From Photorhabdus caribbeanensis (GTDB lineage Bacteria > Pseudomonadota > Gammaproteobacteria > Enterobacterales > Enterobacteriaceae), in NCBI RefSeq assembly GCF_018448885.1, contig NZ_RCWB01000040.1, positions 1-40,855 of the forward strand: a DNA stretch of 40,855 nt, in the 5' to 3' direction. Shown here in pieces: positions 36,637-40,855 of the stretch. The notes under the pieces were generated by a model. That model did not search any database. It saw nothing but the letters and a program-made list of their open reading frames with translations, and was not told the origin of the DNA. The position numbers and the translations under genes are program-made. Each line of letters begins with the position of its first letter. Positions within the stretch are counted from its first letter, which is position 1.

Positions 36637-36788
36637 TTTATTATTTCCTCAAGTTATTTCTGAAAATAAGTGTGGATTATAGACAATTTGTGCTGATTTT
36701 TAAAGGATATGGTGAAATTTGTCCATGTGGAGGGCATTTTATGATGTTTTACTGTGTCGGCGTCTTGGGTAATGAAAGGTTAATGTAG

Positions 36789-36817
36789 ACAGGCCCCCGT
36801 TGTTAACAGGGGCCTGT
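36789..36817 (-). terminator. Terminator of dps
   Basis: GC-rich stem ACAGGCCCC/GGGGCCTGT located 38 bases after the dps stop. Confidence 0.75.
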
Positions 36818-36854
36818 AAGTCTCAGAGCTCTTAATATGACGGCTCTTTATATT

Positions 36855-37361
36855 TTACTGCTCAACGCTTGCTTCAATAAACCATAAGAATTTGTCGAGA
36901 TCTCGGGAGGCGGCGGTTAACATATCTGCGGTGTTTTCATCCTCGACTTCATCCATCGCTTTGCGGATATCATTAGCGACAACTGCATAACGGTCGGCCA
37001 ATTCTTTTAGATGGTCTTGTACGTCATGGATATTTGTTGGGTAGCTTTTCAGTATTGTGTGTCTATTAACTTCTTGTGTAGTGCCTAGAGCTGTTCCACC
37101 AAGTTGTACGACTCTTTCTGCAAAAATATCCGTGTGTTCAGTAATCGCGGTACGGAAGGTATCCAGCATTTCATGGATGGAAATGAAATTTTTGCCGCGT
37201 ATGTTCCAATGTGCTTGTTTTGTAAGCAGAGAAAGATCAATAAATTGGATCACCATGTGGTTCAGAATTTCAATGGTTTCCTGTTTAATATCATCATCGA
37301 TATCATTGCGAGTATAAAGTAGTGTGGATATCCCTGTTTTGATTAATCTTGCAGTATCCAT
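36855..37361 (-). CDS. dps: DNA-protection ferritin-like protein Dps
   Basis: 168 residues, standard length. [15 protein letters not shown] is the lysine-poorer DNA-contacting tail. The ferroxidase-centre region contains [44 protein letters not shown], with the conserved His, Asp and Glu residues. [16 protein letters not shown] is the C-terminal helix. Forms a 12-mer that stores iron and shields DNA in starvation and oxidative stress. Next to rhtA in the same orientation as in E. coli; each has its own terminator. Confidence 0.96.
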   Translation of the reverse strand: MDTARLIKTGISTLLYTRNDIDDDIKQETIEILNHMVIQFIDLSLLTKQAHWNIRGKNFISIHEMLDTFRTAITEHTDIFAERVVQLGGTALGTTQEVNRHTILKSYPTNIHDVQDHLKELADRYAVVANDIRKAMDEVEDENTADMLTAASRDLDKFLWFIEASVEQ

Positions 37362-37582
37362 AATAGTTTTCCCTTGGTATTAATAATGAGTTTTTTATTG
37401 AATGAGACGAATGTAACTCAATATTAGTCTTAAATCATATAGCTTATTCCTATTAAATCAATAGTTAATTTTATAGGAAAATATTTACTATTAAATTCTT
37501 AAGATAATATCGAAAATTATAATAATTTATCAGGTGAATTGGTGTGAATAATGTAATCATGAAGGAGTTCATCTATAAAAAA

Positions 37583-37608
37583 ACCGGAGAATAACGTTAT
37601 TACTCCGG
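37583..37608 (-). terminator. Terminator of rhtA
   Basis: CCGGAG/CTCCGG arms around a self-complementary AATAACGTTATT core; on the minus strand followed by TTTTTTTATAG. About 30 bases after the rhtA stop. Confidence 0.8.
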
Positions 37609-37638
37609 CTTCCATTTTATTTCGATTAAATAAAGTGA

Positions 37639-38532
37639 TTAATCGACTTCGGTGATTTTAGGTTTTCCTTTTGCCGTTGACGCAGAACCAATGGAGGCAA
37701 AAATAATACAAAACAGTGCCAGCCATTGCGTTATAGTTAAATGTTCATTTAGAAACACAATACCAGATAGCGCACCCAGTGCGGGTTCAAGACTCATCAG
37801 AGTACCAAATGTCCGTGCAGGTAAACGGGTCAGAGCGATCATTTCCAGTGTATATGGGAATGCAGTAGACAGAATCGCAATTGCCAGTGCCAGAGGGAGA
37901 ATGGACACATCAAATAATAGTTCTGGCCCTGTTTGGATCAAACCGACAGGGAAAAATATCATCGCAGCGATAAATGAACCAATAGACACAGTTGCTGCTC
38001 CATGACCTGCACCGGCGCGTTGGCCGAAAATAATATACAGTGCCCAGCAAACACCTGCGCTGAGTGCATAAACGATCCCTATAGGATCTAAACTATCGAT
38101 ATTATTATTGCCAATGGGTAGTAGGAAAGCTAAGCCAGCGATAACCAATGCCACCCAAAGAAAATCTATTGGTCGGCGTGATGAAAACATGGCTACAGCC
38201 AGTGGGCCAGTGAATTCAAGAGCCACGGCGATGCCTAAAGGAATAGTTGTCAGCGCCATATAGAATGTATAATTCATCGCGCCAAGAGCAATACCATATG
38301 TCAGCAGCGGCATGATTGATTTTCGGCTAAAACGCAGGCGCCAGGGTTTAAAAATAATAAACAGAATGATAGTTCCAAGACCTAGGCGCAGTGCGGTAAC
38401 ACCCGGTGCGCCGATGACCGGAAACAGCGTCTTGGCAAGAGAAGCACCGCTCTGAATTGATGTCATGGCAAGCAGTAACAGTATTACAGGTATTAATGGA
38501 AAGGCACTCTTTTGGAGCTTGGAAGAAGACAT
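37639..38532 (-). CDS. rhtA: Threonine/homoserine exporter RhtA
   Basis: 297 residues, ten hydrophobic helices in two EamA halves. GASLAKTLFPVIGAPGVTALRL and VPYTLEMIALTRLPARTFGTLMSLEPALGALSG-type motifs follow E. coli RhtA (here FPYTLEMIALTRLPA). Exports threonine, homoserine and related amino acids. GAGG is nine to ten bases before the ATG. The neighbour ompX, normally next in E. coli, is replaced by a LOG-family gene. Confidence 0.93.
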   Translation of the reverse strand: MSSSKLQKSAFPLIPVILLLLAMTSIQSGASLAKTLFPVIGAPGVTALRLGLGTIILFIIFKPWRLRFSRKSIMPLLTYGIALGAMNYTFYMALTTIPLGIAVALEFTGPLAVAMFSSRRPIDFLWVALVIAGLAFLLPIGNNNIDSLDPIGIVYALSAGVCWALYIIFGQRAGAGHGAATVSIGSFIAAMIFFPVGLIQTGPELLFDVSILPLALAIAILSTAFPYTLEMIALTRLPARTFGTLMSLEPALGALSGIVFLNEHLTITQWLALFCIIFASIGSASTAKGKPKITEVD

Positions 38533-38894
38533 CCGGGCAAAACCTCAATTAAAATCAAATGATCTGACCGATAATCTTCGCAGTGAAACGTAGATAACTC
38601 AATAGGTTTAGAGAATATAATTTTAGCGAAATATTTTTCATTTATTAGATCATATTATATAGTTATAATAAAATTAAATTTCATTATTGGAATATAATTC
38701 TGATATAAATTCACATCACATTTTAATATGTTGATAACTTAGAGATGACAAGTGATGAAGGTATTTACTTCAATCTGGTTGATGTTTGATCTCATATCAT
38801 AATAATTAAGTATAATTTATGATTAATGCTAATGTATTGAATATGAAAAAACCATTCTTATTTTGGTTTTCTTGGCATCAGTTTTATAAATGAG
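38533..38894. other. AT-rich region upstream of rhtA and the LOG gene
   Basis: No gene. It contains the rhtA promoter region and a hairpin AAAACCA/TGGTTTT near 38848-38870 with a T-rich flank. A 16-codon open frame (MKKPFLFWFSWHQFYK) around that hairpin is considered chance. Confidence 0.35.
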
Positions 38895-38922
38895 TTGTAT
38901 GATGGTGATACTAACGTATAAT
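38895..38922 (+). promoter_or_regulatory. Candidate promoter of the LOG gene
   Basis: A perfect TATAAT (38917-38922) with a weak TTGTAT 16 bases upstream, about 40 bases before the ATG. Confidence 0.45.
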
Positions 38923-38963
38923 CTTGGTTTTCATGTGAAGATAAAGTAACAGGAGCTGAAATA

Positions 38964-39527
38964 ATGGAAAGTATTGCTGTTTATTGTGGTTCAAGCCTAG
39001 GTATTTCTGAAATCTATAAAGAAAATGTCATTATCTTCGCAAAGGAATTGGTTAAACGTAATCTTACGCTTATTTATGGTGGCGCCAGTGTAGGTATTAT
39101 GGGAACTGTGGCTAATACGGTTTTGGCAGAGGGCGGGAAAGTGATTGGTGTTATTCCAACATTATTGGAAGCACGGGAAATATCACATAAAAATCTGACT
39201 GAATTATACGTTGTTGAAACTATGCATCAGCGTAAAAACAAAATGATTGAATTAGCTGATGGTTTTGTTGCTTTACCTGGTGGTTTTGGTACGTTGGAAG
39301 AGTTTAGTGAGGTATTTACCTGGAGTCAGATTGGGTTACATACGAAACCTTGCGGTATTCTTAATATTAATAACTTTTATGATCCGCTCATTGCTATGAT
39401 TAATAAAATGGCTGATGAACAATTCTTGCATGAAAAATATCGTCATATGGCAATAATTGAGCAAGATCCCGCCATCTTACTCGATCGTTTTGATGCTTAT
39501 CGGGCACCATCTGTAAAAACATATTAA
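38964..39527 (+). CDS. LOG-family nucleoside 5'-monophosphate phosphoribohydrolase
   Basis: 187 residues, start supported by AGGAG. IAVYCGSSLG at the N terminus, LIYGGASVGIMG, and the catalytic pair of motifs: MHQRKNKM and PGGFGTLEE, both diagnostic of the Lonely Guy (TIGR00730) family. Members cleave the ribose phosphate from cytokinin nucleotides or, in bacteria, from AMP and other purine monophosphates. Its physiological role in this setting is unknown. Stands alone between rhtA and the aegerolysin-like gene. Confidence 0.92.
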   Translation: MESIAVYCGSSLGISEIYKENVIIFAKELVKRNLTLIYGGASVGIMGTVANTVLAEGGKVIGVIPTLLEAREISHKNLTELYVVETMHQRKNKMIELADGFVALPGGFGTLEEFSEVFTWSQIGLHTKPCGILNINNFYDPLIAMINKMADEQFLHEKYRHMAIIEQDPAILLDRFDAYRAPSVKTY

Positions 39528-39726
39528 AATCAATTTTATAATAAAAAAACGATATTATTGTAATGCTGTAAATAAAGAACTAGAAAAAAATTTGAGCTGA
39601 TAAGGGAATTAAAAATATGGATATACGATCCATTTTAATGAAAGGGAGAATGATAAAGAAATGAGAGAAATAATCAGCATTCATCTTTGGTTAAGGTGGA
39701 GAAGATATTATTTCTCGAAATAAATA

Positions 39727-39767
39727 AACCATTCCTGTTGCATAAATATTTTACCACAGGAATGGTT
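39727..39767 (-). terminator. Terminator of the aegerolysin-like gene
   Basis: 12-bp stem AACCATTCCTGT/ACAGGAATGGTT with a 17-base AT-rich loop; on the minus strand followed by TATTTATTT. Confidence 0.75.
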
Positions 39768-39787
39768 GTTAATATTAATGGTTAATA

Positions 39788-40198
39788 TTAGCTTACAATC
39801 ATATATTCTACTACTGGATTGTTACCGCCATCTGCTGTATAGGATAAGTGTAAATCATCACCTAAATAATCGGTTGAGATTGAGTAGCTGCTGCTGCCAA
39901 TCAAAGGATTGTTCCATGTAATATAGATGCTATAAATTTCGCCTTTGCTATCTACAAATACGTAGGTACAACGCCCTGCAACACCACCTAACAGGCTGTT
40001 TGAATCACTTCTCCAAATCGCTTTTCCAGGCGTGTTATCATGGCTTCTATTAATTACTTGAGGAGGAAGAGTGGTCCACTCACCTTGATCCAGACGGATA
40101 GAATCCTGAATAAGTTTAAGTTTGTATGGTGATTTGTTAGTTACTTTTGCAATAACGCTGATTGGTGCTTTTAAGGAGATTGCTTCGATCTCTGACAT
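39788..40198 (-). CDS. Aegerolysin/actinoporin-like small beta protein
   Basis: 136 residues, start supported by AGAGG. The order of elements (VTNKSPYKLKLI, then GEWTTLPP, AIWRSDSNSLLGGVAGRCTY and the aromatic stretch YITWNNPLIGSSSYSI) resembles small beta-sandwich membrane-binding proteins: aegerolysins (GT-G-FD, then YWDCPWGSxxN) and actinoporins. No signal peptide. Aegerolysins bind particular membrane lipids and in fungi pair with MACPF proteins to form pores. The family assignment is by pattern and not proven; a lectin-like or crystal-protein relative is possible. Own terminator. Confidence 0.55.
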   Translation of the reverse strand: MSEIEAISLKAPISVIAKVTNKSPYKLKLIQDSIRLDQGEWTTLPPQVINRSHDNTPGKAIWRSDSNSLLGGVAGRCTYVFVDSKGEIYSIYITWNNPLIGSSSYSISTDYLGDDLHLSYTADGGNNPVVEYMIVS

Positions 40199-40813
40199 AA
40201 TATTACCTCTTGTAATTGATTTTAAAAATATAATTAATAAATTCCAAGATTTTAATTAAACCTGTTATGGTTATATAAAATAACTTGGGGCGGAACCAAC
40301 CTTCTTAGCTATATTTGATAGCTTGTTTTACTTCTTATTAGAATTCCGTTTCTTTATGTTTCCTGAGTTTCTATTTTTTTATATCTCGGTCTTTTGATTT
40401 ATCTTTATCACCATTTTATTATCGTTTTTAATAATTTTTATCTTTTTAAAAGATTAAAGTTAAAAACAAACTATCTATTAAATGGTGTAGATAAAAATCT
40501 TTATTTCCCCTCGATGTTTTTTAAGATACCTTTTCTCTCGGATAAAAGTCAATTTTTTTACTCTTTGTGTTTTATTATAAAATAACAACCGGTTAATTAT
40601 ATTTTTGTACTTAAAAACGTAGATATAAATGATAAAATATGTCTATGTTTTTAATAACTAATATATAAAATAACTATAATGGCAAATAAAAATAGGCTGC
40701 CAGGTTTATGATGAATTAATAATAATTTGGCGGATTCGACTAATAAGCGCAATTTTTCAGAAAGGCGGTCAGTTGCTATAGTAGGCATCTTTCCCGCCAC
40801 AGGAGAATGCGCT
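40199..40813. other. Very AT-rich gap before the IS30 gene
   Basis: No gene supported; a 63-residue open frame at 40394-40585 has no ribosome site and low-complexity composition. A hairpin with arms AAAAACGTAGATATA (40613-40627) and TATGTCTATGTTTTT (40638-40652, two mismatches) ends in a T-run and looks like a terminator without a gene in front of it. From about 40700 the composition changes (TTTGGCGGATTCGACTAATA), probably the left end of the insertion sequence. Confidence 0.4.
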
Positions 40814-40855
40814 ATGGCCTATACACAACTGACCGAGACAGAAAGATATCAGATT
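40814..40855 (+). CDS. IS30-family transposase, 5' end only
   Basis: The window closes 14 codons into a frame reading MAYTQLTETERYQI, the typical start of IS30-family transposases (their N-terminal helix-turn-helix begins YxQLTxxERYxI). GGAG at 40802-40805 is the ribosome site. The rest lies outside the window, so whether the element is complete cannot be seen. Confidence 0.7.
   Translation, partial: MAYTQLTETERYQI

Noticed and set aside
40394-40585. 63-residue open frame rich in Phe, Leu, Tyr and Lys
   Set aside because: No ribosome site, composition of translated AT-rich noncoding DNA, no recognisable motif.

Overview
The window reads as a chromosomal segment of a gamma-proteobacterium of the Morganellaceae, most likely Photorhabdus. 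The housekeeping genes match enterobacterial proteins along their whole length and keep familiar neighbourhoods (ybhK-moaA-moaC-moaD-moaE-ybhL, ybhGFSR-cecR/rhlE, dps-rhtA). The AT-rich filler, the abundant short interspersed repeats, the MACPF-plus-beta-prism protein and the tandem lipases fit an insect-associated Photorhabdus. The genus is inferred from remembered family resemblance; no search was run.

Layout. 1-1100: the end of an unknown gene overlapping a short DUF3396-like (putative immunity) gene, then repeat debris. 1126-5550: YvcK-type factor, a molybdenum-cofactor riboswitch, moaA-moaC-moaD-moaE (no moaB) and the Bax-inhibitor-like ybhL. 5550-8910: an AT-rich island with a frameshifted PLP-dependent alpha-oxoamine synthase and a Bcr/CflA-type exporter. 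8939-17233: the ABC-2 exporter operon ybhG-ybhF-ybhS-ybhR with its TetR regulator cecR, divergent from rhlE-dusC. 17300-24600: a GNAT acetyltransferase and four tandem, paralogous class-3 lipases, each with its own terminator hairpin, with two inverted copies of a 125-bp repeat between them. 24628-27981: sseA, a small membrane protein and dinG. 28000-31100: a MACPF pore-forming-type protein bracketed by an echo of the dinG 3' end, followed by an orphan BrnA-like antitoxin and scars of brnT and an MFS gene. 31155-34331: yafC (LysR), an Old Yellow Enzyme and dkgB. 34660-36400: a transposase scar, a HigB/HigA-like toxin-antitoxin pair with a palindromic operator, a small membrane-anchored unknown and more repeat debris. 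36415-40855: a PhnA-domain protein, dps, rhtA, a LOG-family hydrolase, an aegerolysin/actinoporin-like small protein and the 5' end of an IS30-family transposase.

The core genes cover molybdopterin synthesis, drug export, RNA and tRNA handling, sulfur transfer, DNA repair and stress protection. Between them lie accessory blocks with toxin-like or small-molecule roles: lipases, MACPF, aegerolysin-like protein, and oxoamine synthase plus exporter. The most interesting points are that oxoamine synthase-exporter pair with its A7 frameshift, the dinG-echo boundary of the MACPF insertion, the co-occurrence of MACPF and aegerolysin-like proteins, the four-lipase array, and the scarred brnT/brnA locus. 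No tRNA, rRNA or CRISPR array was seen.
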